A DNA stretch of 64,000 nt from Actinoplanes oblitus (lineage in GTDB: Bacteria; Actinomycetota; Actinomycetes; Mycobacteriales; Micromonosporaceae): assembly GCF_030252345.1 (NCBI RefSeq), contig NZ_CP126980.1, positions 6,339,501-6,403,500 on the forward strand. The letters run 5' to 3'. This document shows, in pieces, positions 15,978 through 24,061 of this stretch. The stretch's first letter is position 1; every line of letters begins with the position of its first letter. A program made the translations under genes and the position numbers. The notes below the pieces were generated by a model. The model worked only from the letters and a program-made list of their open reading frames with translations. It had not been told where the DNA came from and made no database searches.

Positions 15978-16385
15978 CTACCACCGGCCTGCTCGCGCCC
16001 AGTCCTCGGCACCGAGCGTCGGGCTCTGGTGCGGCTTGCGATGGTCGTGCTGGACGCTACCCAGGTCGGGCATGCCGTTGGCGGCCAGCTCCACCTTCGA
16101 GATGGCACCCTCGATCTTGACCTGCTCGGCAAGGACTCCTTCCAGGGATGAGGCCATGTCGGCCATCAAGGAGATGAGTTCGCCGCCGGCGTCGAACACC
16201 TTGCCGTCGAAGAGGTGGAACAGGAAGTTGCTGCCGCTGGAGATCCAGTCGTTGAACTCCCTGTGCAGATTGATGATCGCCTCGATCTGGGCGTAGCCGA
16301 TCTGGGCGAAACTGTTCCGGATGGTGCGGATCGTCACGGCGCACTGCTTCCCGGCGGTGCCCAGCCAGGTCGCCTCTTCGCCCAC
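15978..16385 (-). CDS. hypothetical helical protein (WXG100-like size)
   Basis: A 135-aa mostly helical protein with no signal peptide or membrane helix. The stretch NDWISSGSNFLFHLFDGKVFDAGG and the length recall ESX/WXG100-type helical hairpins, but the WXG motif itself is absent. The GTG at 16385 overlaps the preceding YbaB-like gene by 52 nt in another frame; a later GTG (VTIRTIRNSF) would shorten the overlap. It is last in a minus-strand trio with a YbaB-like protein and a lipoprotein. I do not recognise the family. Confidence 0.6.
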   Translation of the reverse strand: MGEEATWLGTAGKQCAVTIRTIRNSFAQIGYAQIEAIINLHREFNDWISSGSNFLFHLFDGKVFDAGGELISLMADMASSLEGVLAEQVKIEGAISKVELAANGMPDLGSVQHDHRKPHQSPTLGAEDWARAGRW

Positions 16386-16576
16386 ATGGCGTCACCGACC
16401 GCGCGAGTGATCTTCGCTGCCAGCCGCTCCTCGGTGACTTCGCGCAACGCTCCGGGGCGCAACCTGACCTCGATGTCGCCGGTCCCGCCGATCAGCACGG
16501 ACACCGTTCCGTCAGCGCTCTCCGCACGCGCCTCGAACCGGCTGACCTCCTCCTCGAATTGCTGCAGACGTCCCAT
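16334..16576 (-). CDS. YbaB/EbfC-like small protein
   Basis: An 80-aa protein: MGRLQQFEEEVSRFEARAESADGTVSVLIGG is the N-terminal helix and first strand of the YbaB fold, followed by IEVRLRPGALREVTEERLAAKITRAVGDA. YbaB proteins are small DNA- or nucleoid-associated dimers; actinobacteria also carry divergent copies near ESX-like genes. It starts 13 nt after the lipoprotein stop and overlaps the next gene, so the three form one operon. Confidence 0.65.
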   Translation of the reverse strand: MGRLQQFEEEVSRFEARAESADGTVSVLIGGTGDIEVRLRPGALREVTEERLAAKITRAVGDAMWAKRRPGWAPPGSSAP

Positions 16577-16589
16577 CTCGCTCTCCCCG

Positions 16590-17222
16590 TCAGCTCAGTT
16601 CGTCGAGGGTCTTCTGGGCAATCGTCCGTGCCGCCGCCTCGGCTGCGGTCCGGTGCCGGGTGGTGACCACTTCGCCGTCGGTGGCGGCGACGTCGGCGGC
16701 AGCGAAGGCGCCATCCGCCACCAGGCCGGCGCCGCTGCGGAGTTCCCCGCTCTCGTTGGTGCAGACCAGCGTGGTACCTACCCTGTGTGGCGATTCGGCA
16801 CAGGTGGTGGTGACCACGTCGGTCGTCGGCCGGGTCGCGCTCTCGTCGGCGGTCCGGCCGTCGATGCCATCGACGAACCGCCCGTATCGCACCACCACCA
16901 CCACCACCAGCTTGTGTCCGCCCTCGGCCGAGGGCGCGTCGAAGACGCAATGGTCCTGGACGGTGAATACGGCGTTGCCGTAATACGGCGTCTCGGACAT
17001 GTTGCCGGCGCCGGGCAGCGCCTGCCGGACGAGCCGTTGCACCTGGGCGCACTTCGGGACGGCGGCCAGCGCCGGAGCGGCCGAGGCCGGCGGATCGGGC
17101 GACAGGGCCGGATGCGGACCGGACGGCGGATCGGGATGGTCCTCGCAGGCGGCGACCGCACCGCCGAGCGCCGCACAGATCAGGACCGCCAGGCAGCGAC
17201 CGGTGAACTGATATCCACTCAC
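16590..17222 (-). CDS. lipoprotein of unknown function
   Basis: A 210-aa exported lipoprotein. The signal peptide (LAVLICAALGGAVAACED) has a lipobox Cys at about residue 26. A Pro-rich linker follows (about 28-50), then a globular domain with Cys residues that could form disulfides (PKCAQVQ, DHCVFDAP, TTTCAES, LVCTNES). The shape resembles DUF3558-type actinobacterial lipoproteins, but the match is not firm. It heads the trio with the YbaB-like and helical proteins. Confidence 0.72.
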   Translation of the reverse strand: MSGYQFTGRCLAVLICAALGGAVAACEDHPDPPSGPHPALSPDPPASAAPALAAVPKCAQVQRLVRQALPGAGNMSETPYYGNAVFTVQDHCVFDAPSAEGGHKLVVVVVVRYGRFVDGIDGRTADESATRPTTDVVTTTCAESPHRVGTTLVCTNESGELRSGAGLVADGAFAAADVAATDGEVVTTRHRTAAEAAARTIAQKTLDELS

Positions 17223-17432
17223 GTCATCGTCTACGCCGAAATCGGGGCGGCCGGTTCAGCGGCACCCGATGCCGACTTTCCGCAGCTCAGGTGATCTTCG
17301 AGCAGTCGGTGACGCGGGCAGCGCCCGGCCTCCCGGCAGGGGGTGCCGCCCGGGTCGAGGCGGGGCGGCGCCGGCGGTGGCCGCAACCTGGTGGCGGTGC
17401 CGCGCCGGGCGCGGGCCGGCGCGGCGTGACAC

Positions 17433-17531
17433 CGGTCAGCCGGTGCGCGGCGAGTTGAAGCGGCGAGTTGAAACGGCGAGTTGAAACGGCGGGTTGAAGC
17501 GGCGCCCGGCGGTCAGCCGGTGCGCTGCGGG
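17433..17531. repeat. short tandem repeats duplicating the 3' end of the EAL-HDOD gene
   Basis: The block carries four tandem copies of a unit close to CGGCGAGTTGAAA, flanked by two copies (near 17433 and 17510) of GGTCAGCCGGTGCGC. The latter includes the stop codon of the gene at 17513-18715. The gene's last codons appear copied downstream. The rest of the gap 17223-17432 holds no recognisable element. Confidence 0.6.
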
Positions 17532-18715
17532 TTGAAGCGGTGCGCGGCGGTCAGCGTCCGGGTCGACCAGCGCATGGCATCCAGGGCCGGGCCGGCGAGA
17601 TCGGCCGACCCGGCCTCGCCGGCCTCGTAGGCGGAGACCGCGTTCAGCACCTGGCCGAGCCGGCCGGTGCCGCTGGTCAGGGCGTCCGCCACGTCGGCGG
17701 TGAGCGGCAGCTGCTCGGCCATCGCCGACGGGGTGCTGCCCATCAACCGGGCCATGCCGGTGACCAGGCCGGCCACGAACGCGGCACCCTGGTCGGCGCC
17801 GAACCGGGCGGCCAGGTTCTCGCAGAGCCGGGCCTGGGTCAGCGCGGTGAGCAACTGCTCCTCGGGGGCCTCGGCGACGTCGTCGACCACCATCAGGGTG
17901 GCCCAGCGGCGGATCCGGGTGAGCCCGACCAGCATCACCGCCTGGCGGACCGAGGAGATCCGGCTGACCACGCCGGCCGCCACCGAGTTGCTGACCCGCA
18001 GCACGCGCAGGGCCAGCGCCGGGTCGCTGACGATGATCGAGGTGATCTTCTCGAGCGGGACGTCCGGGGACATCAGGGCGGCGACCAGCTCCAGGCGGCG
18101 CAGCCGGGACGGGGAGAGGCTGGGGGTGCTGAGCACCTGGGGCCGGCTCAGCCAGTACCCCTGGCGCAGCTCCATGCCGTAGCGGTCGGCGATGGCGACC
18201 TGCTCGGCGGTCTCCAGGCGCTCGGCGACCAGTTGCAGACCGGGGTGCCGGCGGCAGGCCGCGACGATCTCGTCGAGCCGGCTCAGGTCGCCGTCCAGCA
18301 GGTCGAGCTTGACGTAGGAGGCCAGCCCGAGCAGCTGCTCGTGGCCGGAGCCCCAGACGAAGTCGTCCAGGGCGATCCGGTAGCCGGCGCCGGCCAGCGC
18401 GGTGATCCCCTCGATCACCTCGTCGTCCACCGTCACCGTCTCCAGCACCTCCAGCACCACCTGCTCCGGCCCGAACGGCAGGGGCAGCCGGCCGGTGAGG
18501 AACTCGCGGGTGAGGTTGATGAAGCACGGCCGGTTGCCGGCCACCTCGGCGATCCCGAACTCGGTGAAGGCGTTGATCATGACGGTGCTCGTCGCATAGG
18601 TGTCCTGCCGGCCGGACGCGACGGAGTCCATCCGGCCGCGGAAGAGCAGCTCGAAGGCCACCACCGTGCCCTGGGCGTCAAAGATCGGCTGACGACCGAC
18701 GTGCACCGCATCCAT
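17513..18715 (-). CDS. EAL-HDOD (YuxH-type) signalling protein
   Basis: A 400-aa protein with an N-terminal EAL domain (about 1-200) and a C-terminal HDOD domain (about 205-385). The EAL part keeps ELLFR (motif ExLxR), FINLT, VVLEVLE, ALDDF, VKLDLL, AERLET and RQGYWLSRP. It lacks the GTG loop after DDF, which reads VWGSGHE, so cyclic di-GMP hydrolysis is doubtful. YuxH-type proteins are usually regarded as degenerate effectors. The ATG at 18715 (MDAVHVGRQPIF) fits the family start. It is divergent from the acyl-CoA ligase. Confidence 0.87.
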   Translation of the reverse strand: MDAVHVGRQPIFDAQGTVVAFELLFRGRMDSVASGRQDTYATSTVMINAFTEFGIAEVAGNRPCFINLTREFLTGRLPLPFGPEQVVLEVLETVTVDDEVIEGITALAGAGYRIALDDFVWGSGHEQLLGLASYVKLDLLDGDLSRLDEIVAACRRHPGLQLVAERLETAEQVAIADRYGMELRQGYWLSRPQVLSTPSLSPSRLRRLELVAALMSPDVPLEKITSIIVSDPALALRVLRVSNSVAAGVVSRISSVRQAVMLVGLTRIRRWATLMVVDDVAEAPEEQLLTALTQARLCENLAARFGADQGAAFVAGLVTGMARLMGSTPSAMAEQLPLTADVADALTSGTGRLGQVLNAVSAYEAGEAGSADLAGPALDAMRWSTRTLTAAHRFNPQRTG

Positions 18716-18867
18716 CACCGGGATTCCCACGTCGCTGCCATCGGCAAAAAACCGGGCGACCTGACGAATCGGGGCAGGGAAACACAACCGGAACGGCCGG
18801 TTCCGCGGAAAGACCACTCATGTTGAGATGAGACCGCCGTCACAGCGCTTCGAAAGGGAACCACCTG

Positions 18868-20415
18868 ATGCTCAACCTCGCCATCCTGCTGGAGGACAGC
18901 GCCCGCCGTTACCCGGAGCGCGCCGCGGTGGTGCTCGGCCCGCAGCGCCTGAGTTACGCCCAGGTGGACGCGGCGGCCAGCCAGGTGGCGAGCATGCTGG
19001 TGGCCCGGGGCATCCAGCCCGGCGACAAGGTGGCGCTCTCCTGCCCCAACCTGCCGTACTTCCCGATCGTGTACTACGGGATCCTCAAGGCGGGCGCCGT
19101 CGTCGTACCGCTGAACGTGCTGCTCAAGGGCCGGGAGATCACCTACCACCTGAACGACTCGCAGGCCAAGGCGTACTTCTGCTTCCAGGGCACCCCGGAG
19201 CTGCCGATGGGCGCCGAGGGCAAGGCCGGATTCGACGCCGCCGAGGGCTGCGAGCACTTCTTCCTGATCACCGCGGACCCGGCGGCCGCCTCGACGGTCG
19301 ACGGCGCCGAGACGCTGGGCCAGGCCCTCGCCGGGCAGTCGCCGGTCTTCGAGACGGTGCAGCGCGCCGAGACCGACGCCGCCGTCATCCTCTACACCAG
19401 CGGCACCACCGGCCAGGCCAAGGGCGCCGAGCTGTCCCACTCGAACCTGGTGCTCAACGCGCTCACCTGCAACCGGCTCTTCGCCTCGCAGCCGGCCACC
19501 GACACCCACCTGCTGGTGCTGCCGCTGTTCCACTCGTTCGGCGCGACGGTGAACATGAACGCCGGCTTCTCGGTGGCGGCCACCCTGGTGCTGCTGCCCC
19601 GCTTCGAGGCGAACGCCGCGGTGCAGCTGTTGCAGAGCGAGGACGTGACGTTCTTCGCCGGCGTGCCGACCATGTACTGGGGCCTGCTCAACGCGCTGGA
19701 CGAGAACGTCGACGTGGAGCGGATCGCCCGCAACATGCGGGTCGCCGTGGCCGGCGGCTCGAGCCTCCCCGTGGAGATCATCAAGGCGGTCAAGGAGCGG
19801 TTCGGCGTCACCATCCTGGAGGGGTACGGCCTCTCCGAGACCTCGCCGGTGGCCACCTTCAGCGACCCGGACGCCGAGCCCCGGCCCGGCTCGATCGGCA
19901 TCCCGATCTGGGGTGTCGAGGTCAGGCTGATCGACCCGGAGTGGAACACGATCGGTGGCGCCGACGAGATCGGTGAGATCGCCATTCGCGGCCACAACAT
20001 CATGAACGGCTACTACAACCGGCCGGCGGCGACCGCCGAGGTGATGCGGGACGGCTGGTTCCGCACCGGCGACCTGGCCCGCCGGGACAAGGACGGCTAC
20101 TACTACATCGTCGACCGGGCCAAGGACATGATCATCCGCGGTGGCTTCAACGTCTACCCACGGGAGATCGAGGAGGTGCTGCTCACCCACGAGGCGGTCT
20201 CGCTGACCGCGGTGATCGGCGTGCCGCACCCCAGCCACGGCGAGGAGGTCAAGGCGTTCGTGATCCTCAAGCCGGGCGCCACCGTGACCGAGGACGAGCT
20301 GGTCGCCTGGAGCAGGGAGCAGATGGCCTCGTACAAGTACCCGCGTATCGTGCGCATCGTCGAGTCGCTGCCCATGACCGCCACCGGCAAGCTGCTCAAA
20401 CGCGAGCTCAGCTGA
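18868..20415 (+). CDS. long-chain fatty acid-CoA ligase
   Basis: A 515-aa ANL-superfamily adenylating enzyme. It has the P-loop YTSGTTGQAKGAELSH, LPLFHSFG, the aromatic motif EGYGLSETSPV, the ATP-binding WFRTGDLARRDKDGYYYIVDRAKDMI and the C-terminal lysine in TATGKLLKREL. It activates a fatty or related acid to an acyl-adenylate and then the CoA thioester. Chain length is not evident. A single-gene unit with its own terminator (20438-20472). Confidence 0.93.
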   Translation: MLNLAILLEDSARRYPERAAVVLGPQRLSYAQVDAAASQVASMLVARGIQPGDKVALSCPNLPYFPIVYYGILKAGAVVVPLNVLLKGREITYHLNDSQAKAYFCFQGTPELPMGAEGKAGFDAAEGCEHFFLITADPAAASTVDGAETLGQALAGQSPVFETVQRAETDAAVILYTSGTTGQAKGAELSHSNLVLNALTCNRLFASQPATDTHLLVLPLFHSFGATVNMNAGFSVAATLVLLPRFEANAAVQLLQSEDVTFFAGVPTMYWGLLNALDENVDVERIARNMRVAVAGGSSLPVEIIKAVKERFGVTILEGYGLSETSPVATFSDPDAEPRPGSIGIPIWGVEVRLIDPEWNTIGGADEIGEIAIRGHNIMNGYYNRPAATAEVMRDGWFRTGDLARRDKDGYYYIVDRAKDMIIRGGFNVYPREIEEVLLTHEAVSLTAVIGVPHPSHGEEVKAFVILKPGATVTEDELVAWSREQMASYKYPRIVRIVESLPMTATGKLLKRELS

Positions 20416-20437
20416 CCCCGGTCGAACAACGGCGACA

Positions 20438-20472
20438 ACCGGCGCCCGGCGGGTATCCCGCCGGGCGCCGGT
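20438..20472 (+). terminator. strong hairpin terminator after the acyl-CoA ligase
   Basis: A perfect 16-bp stem (ACCGGCGCCCGGCGGG with its complement) closes a 3-nt loop TAT, 22 nt after the stop codon. It separates the ligase from the glnX operon. Confidence 0.85.
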
Positions 20473-20577
20473 GCTCCCTAGACTCGCACGCAACACCCGC
20501 CCGCCCGGGGTCGATGATCGCTTGCATCGGTGACGCACAGTGGACGGGCAGGCACCCCTGGCGTACGGAGGCACAGC

Positions 20578-21885
20578 GTGACCACAGCCCTGGCGCACCG
20601 GTCCCCGGCGAACGCGTCATCCGCCCCGCCGGCGGCCGGTCTGCTGCGCCGGGTGGGCAACCTCCGGCACCACTCCCCCGGCCGCCTGCAGCTGATCCTC
20701 GCCGCGCTGCTCACCCTCGGCCTGCTCACCGGCCTGGTCGCCGGGCTGACCGCGCACGCCGCCTCGTCCGGCACCACCGACCTCGGTGGCCGCGCCCAGC
20801 CGCTGCTCGCCGAGTCCGAGCAGATCTACACCTCACTGGCCGACGCGGACACCACCGCCGCCCAGGCGTTCCTGGCCGGCGGGCTGGAGCCGGCGGCGCT
20901 GACCCGCCGCTACGACGACGACCTGGCCCGGGCCGGCACCGCGCTGACCCGCGCGGCCCGGCTGGTCCCGGCCGACAGCGAGGCCGGCAAGGCGGTCGAG
21001 GCGCTCTCCACCGGCATGGCGCGGTACTCGGCGCTGGTCGCCACCGCCCGGGCCACCAACCGGCAGGGCCTGCCGATCGGCGCGTCCTACCTGTCCGCCG
21101 CCTCCCAGCTCAACCGGGACACCCTGCAGCCGCAGGCGCAGCAGCTGTTCCGGACGGCCGGCACCGAACTGGGCGACAGCTACGACGCGGCCCGCAGCTC
21201 GTGGTGGCTGATGCTGCTGCTGGTGCTCTTCGTGGCCCTGGGCGTCGCGCTGTTCTGGAGCCAGGCCTACCTGAGCCGCACCACGCACCGCACCTTCAAC
21301 GTCCCGCTGGTCGCCGCCACCGCCCTGATCGGCGTGCTGGCCCTGGTCACCGGCGGCGTCTTCGCCAACCAGCGATCCCACCTGGCCAGCGCGGACGCCG
21401 AGGGCTCGCGCCCGGTCGCGGCGCTCGCCGAGATGCGGATCCTGATGCTCAGCGAGCGGGCCGACGAGGCGCTCACCCTGGCCGCCCGCGGCGCCGCCGA
21501 CCACGAGGGCGACTTCAAGGCCGCCAGCGGCGGGATCGACTTCAACGACCCCCGGCTGACCTACGCGCGGGCGAGGGTGGTCGAGGCGGCCCGCCTGCAC
21601 AACGACTACCTGACGCTGCACGACCAGGTGCGGCGGCTGAACGAGCGCGGTGACTACGACGGCGCGGTCAAACTGGCGATCAGCGACGAGACCGGCAAGC
21701 GGTTCACCGAGCTGACCGACACCATGGGCGCGGCGATCGGCGACCGGACCGACGCCTTCACCGGCCAGGTCGAGGACGCCGGTGACGGGCTGGACCTGCT
21801 GACCGTGCTCGGGCCGCTGCTCGCGCTGGCCGCCTGCGCGCTCTTCGTGATCGGTATCCGTGCCCGCCTGGAGGAGTACCGGTGA
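20578..21885 (+). CDS. glnX: GlnX-like membrane sensor protein
   Basis: A 435-aa membrane protein: one helix near 40-62, an extracytoplasmic helical domain (about 65-205), two close helices (about 208-262), a second extracytoplasmic helical domain and a last helix (about 405-425) before a short basic tail. The layout and its place before glnH and pknG match mycobacterial GlnX, which relays amino-acid binding by GlnH across the membrane to PknG. The GTG at 20578 has GGAGG 8 nt upstream. It overlaps glnH by 4 nt. Assignment rests mainly on synteny and topology. Confidence 0.82.
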   Translation: MTTALAHRSPANASSAPPAAGLLRRVGNLRHHSPGRLQLILAALLTLGLLTGLVAGLTAHAASSGTTDLGGRAQPLLAESEQIYTSLADADTTAAQAFLAGGLEPAALTRRYDDDLARAGTALTRAARLVPADSEAGKAVEALSTGMARYSALVATARATNRQGLPIGASYLSAASQLNRDTLQPQAQQLFRTAGTELGDSYDAARSSWWLMLLLVLFVALGVALFWSQAYLSRTTHRTFNVPLVAATALIGVLALVTGGVFANQRSHLASADAEGSRPVAALAEMRILMLSERADEALTLAARGAADHEGDFKAASGGIDFNDPRLTYARARVVEAARLHNDYLTLHDQVRRLNERGDYDGAVKLAISDETGKRFTELTDTMGAAIGDRTDAFTGQVEDAGDGLDLLTVLGPLLALAACALFVIGIRARLEEYR

Positions 21886-22871
21886 TGCGTACCCGACTCG
21901 CCCTGATCGCCACCGTCGCCCTGCTGCTGGGCACCGCCGGTTGTGCCGGCGACTCCGCACCGCGTTACGACGCCACCCCCGCGCCCACGGCCACCGGCCG
22001 GGGCCTCGAGCAGGGCGCCGAGCCCGCCGGGACGGCGCCCGCGGCGCCCGCCGACACCTCGTGCAACCCGCGGGCCAGCCTGCGCCCGTCCGGCGCGCTG
22101 CCGCAGCCGGGGCGGATGCCGGCCGGCACGCTGATGGCGGACATCCAGAAACGCGGCCGGCTGATCCTCGGCACCAGCCAGGACACCCTGCTGTTCAGCT
22201 CGCGCAACCCGTTCACCGGCAAGGTGGAGGGCTTCGACGTGGACATGGGCCGGCTGATCGCCGGCGCGATCTTCGGTGACCCGGACAAGCTGCAGATCAC
22301 GGTCATCGGGTACGACCAGCGGGTCAACTCGGTGCTGCAGGGCAAGGTGGACGTGGTCGCCGACACGATGACCGCGAACTGCGACCGGTGGAAGGACGTC
22401 AACTTCTCCTCGATCTACTACGAGGCCGGGCAGAAGGTGCTGGTCAGCAAGAACTCGAAGGCGGCGAGCCTGGAGGACCTGGGCGGCAAGCGGATCTGCT
22501 CGGCGGCGGGGTCGACGTCGTACGACAACATCGGCAAGGTGCGGAGCAACCCGCCGCCGGTCGCGGTGTCCCGGGCGACCTTCGGCGACTGCCTGGTGGC
22601 GTTCCAGCAGAACGAGGTGGACGCGATCTCCACCGACGACACCATCCTGGCCGGGATGGCCGCCCAGGACCCGTACGCGAAGGTGGTCGGCCCGCGGCAC
22701 ACCCAGGAGCCGTACGGGATGGCGCTGAACCGGGACCACCCGGAGTTCACCCAGTTCGTCAACGCGGTGCTGGAGAAGGCCCGGCGGGACGGCACCTGGA
22801 AGCGGACGTACGAGAAATGGCTCGGCCGGTTCGGTCCGGCCCCGCAGCCACCGGCGGCACAGTACCGATGA
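21882..22871 (+). CDS. glnH: GlnH-like amino-acid-binding lipoprotein
   Basis: A 329-aa solute-binding lipoprotein. The signal ends in LLGTAGC, with the lipobox Cys near residue 22, followed by a Pro/Ala-rich linker. The binding domain shows RGRLILGTSQDTLLFS, GFDVDMGRLIAGAIFGD, VNSVLQGKVDVVADTMT and EVDAISTDDTILAG, as in polar amino-acid family 3 proteins. No permease or ATPase genes are adjacent, which fits a sensory role with GlnX. GTG 21882 and ATG 21885 are both usable after GAGGAG. It overlaps the next gene as ATGA. Confidence 0.9.
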   Translation: MMRTRLALIATVALLLGTAGCAGDSAPRYDATPAPTATGRGLEQGAEPAGTAPAAPADTSCNPRASLRPSGALPQPGRMPAGTLMADIQKRGRLILGTSQDTLLFSSRNPFTGKVEGFDVDMGRLIAGAIFGDPDKLQITVIGYDQRVNSVLQGKVDVVADTMTANCDRWKDVNFSSIYYEAGQKVLVSKNSKAASLEDLGGKRICSAAGSTSYDNIGKVRSNPPPVAVSRATFGDCLVAFQQNEVDAISTDDTILAGMAAQDPYAKVVGPRHTQEPYGMALNRDHPEFTQFVNAVLEKARRDGTWKRTYEKWLGRFGPAPQPPAAQYR

Positions 22872-24061
22872 CGGCCCCCTCGGTAGCCCCCGCCGACGCC
22901 GAACTGGCGCGCCTCGAAACCGCCGTGCAGGTGATCTCGCGCAACCTCGTCGAGCTCGACGAGATGCCCGCTCGCAAGGACCTGGACGGCAAGCAGCTGA
23001 CCGGCCGGACCGCCCGGGAATGGGCCGACGCCAGCGTCGCGATGGCCACCCTCTGGGACGGCTACCGGATGCTCAGCGAGTCGATCGTGCGCGCCCAGTC
23101 GCTGCGCGGGCAGCGCCGGTTCAACGACGCCGACCGGGCGAAATACCTGCACGAGGTGCTCGGCTCGTCGATCCTGCTCTCCACCACCACGGTGCCGCTG
23201 GCCCAGCGCGGGCTGCTCGGCGCCGGCCAGATCACCACCACCTGCACGCCGGGCGAGTTGCTCGCCGCGATGGAACTGTCGTTCACCACGGCCGTCGACG
23301 TGGCCAGCCGGGCCGCCGAGCGGTGGCAGAAACTCCTCCCCGCGGCCGCCGACGCGGCCGCCGCCCTCGATCAGGCCCGCGAGCTGTCCCGCCGGGTCGG
23401 TGCCCCGACCACCCTGCTGGACCAGGCCGACCGGCTGCTCGGCGACCTGACCGGCACGCTGGCCACCGACCCGCTCGGCACCGACCCGTCGATCCTGGAC
23501 CGGGTCCGTGACCTGATCCGCCGCTCCGACGCGGAGCGCACCTCGGCCGCCGAGCTGCGCGACTCGCTGCACCGGCGGCTGGCCGAGGCCCGGGACCGGG
23601 CCGACGAGCTGGACCGGGCCGCCAGCGCCGCGCAGCAGGCGCACGCCCGGGTCACCGGCCGGTTCCCGGACTCGCAGATCGCCACGGTGCGCGCGGTGAA
23701 CCTGCGGCCCGACCTGGCCGCGGTGGAGGCACTGGCCACCGCCGGGCAGTGGGCGCTGATCAGCCCGCGGCTGGCGCAGTGGTCGCGGGCGGCCCGCGAG
23801 CGGCTGGCCGCGCTCTCGGTGGTCACCTCGCACAACGACAAGTTGCTCGCCGAGCGCGACGAGCTGCGCGGCCGGCTCAGCGCCTACCAGGCCAAGGCGC
23901 TGCGGCACGGGCTCGGCGAGCATCCCCGGCTGACCCCGCTCGCCGAGCGGGCCCGCACCCTTCTGCACACCGCGCCGTGCGAGCTGGACCAGGCTCGGGC
24001 GGCCGTCAACGCGTACCAGGAAGCGCTCACCGCCACGATCGCGAAGGATGCCCGGTCATGA
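22868..24061 (+). CDS. coiled-coil protein of the glnX-pknG operon, unknown function
   Basis: A 397-aa soluble, strongly helical protein without signal peptide or membrane segment. The region ELRDSLHRRLAEARDRADELDRAASAAQQ and the following helices predict coiled coil (about 230-330). ATGA overlaps on both sides, with glnH and with pknG, indicate tight co-translation. Homologues accompany glnX/glnH/pknG in filamentous actinobacteria but not in mycobacteria. A cytoplasmic adaptor between the membrane sensor and PknG is an attractive inference; nothing in the sequence shows an enzymatic site. Confidence 0.75.
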   Translation: MTAPSVAPADAELARLETAVQVISRNLVELDEMPARKDLDGKQLTGRTAREWADASVAMATLWDGYRMLSESIVRAQSLRGQRRFNDADRAKYLHEVLGSSILLSTTTVPLAQRGLLGAGQITTTCTPGELLAAMELSFTTAVDVASRAAERWQKLLPAAADAAAALDQARELSRRVGAPTTLLDQADRLLGDLTGTLATDPLGTDPSILDRVRDLIRRSDAERTSAAELRDSLHRRLAEARDRADELDRAASAAQQAHARVTGRFPDSQIATVRAVNLRPDLAAVEALATAGQWALISPRLAQWSRAARERLAALSVVTSHNDKLLAERDELRGRLSAYQAKALRHGLGEHPRLTPLAERARTLLHTAPCELDQARAAVNAYQEALTATIAKDARS

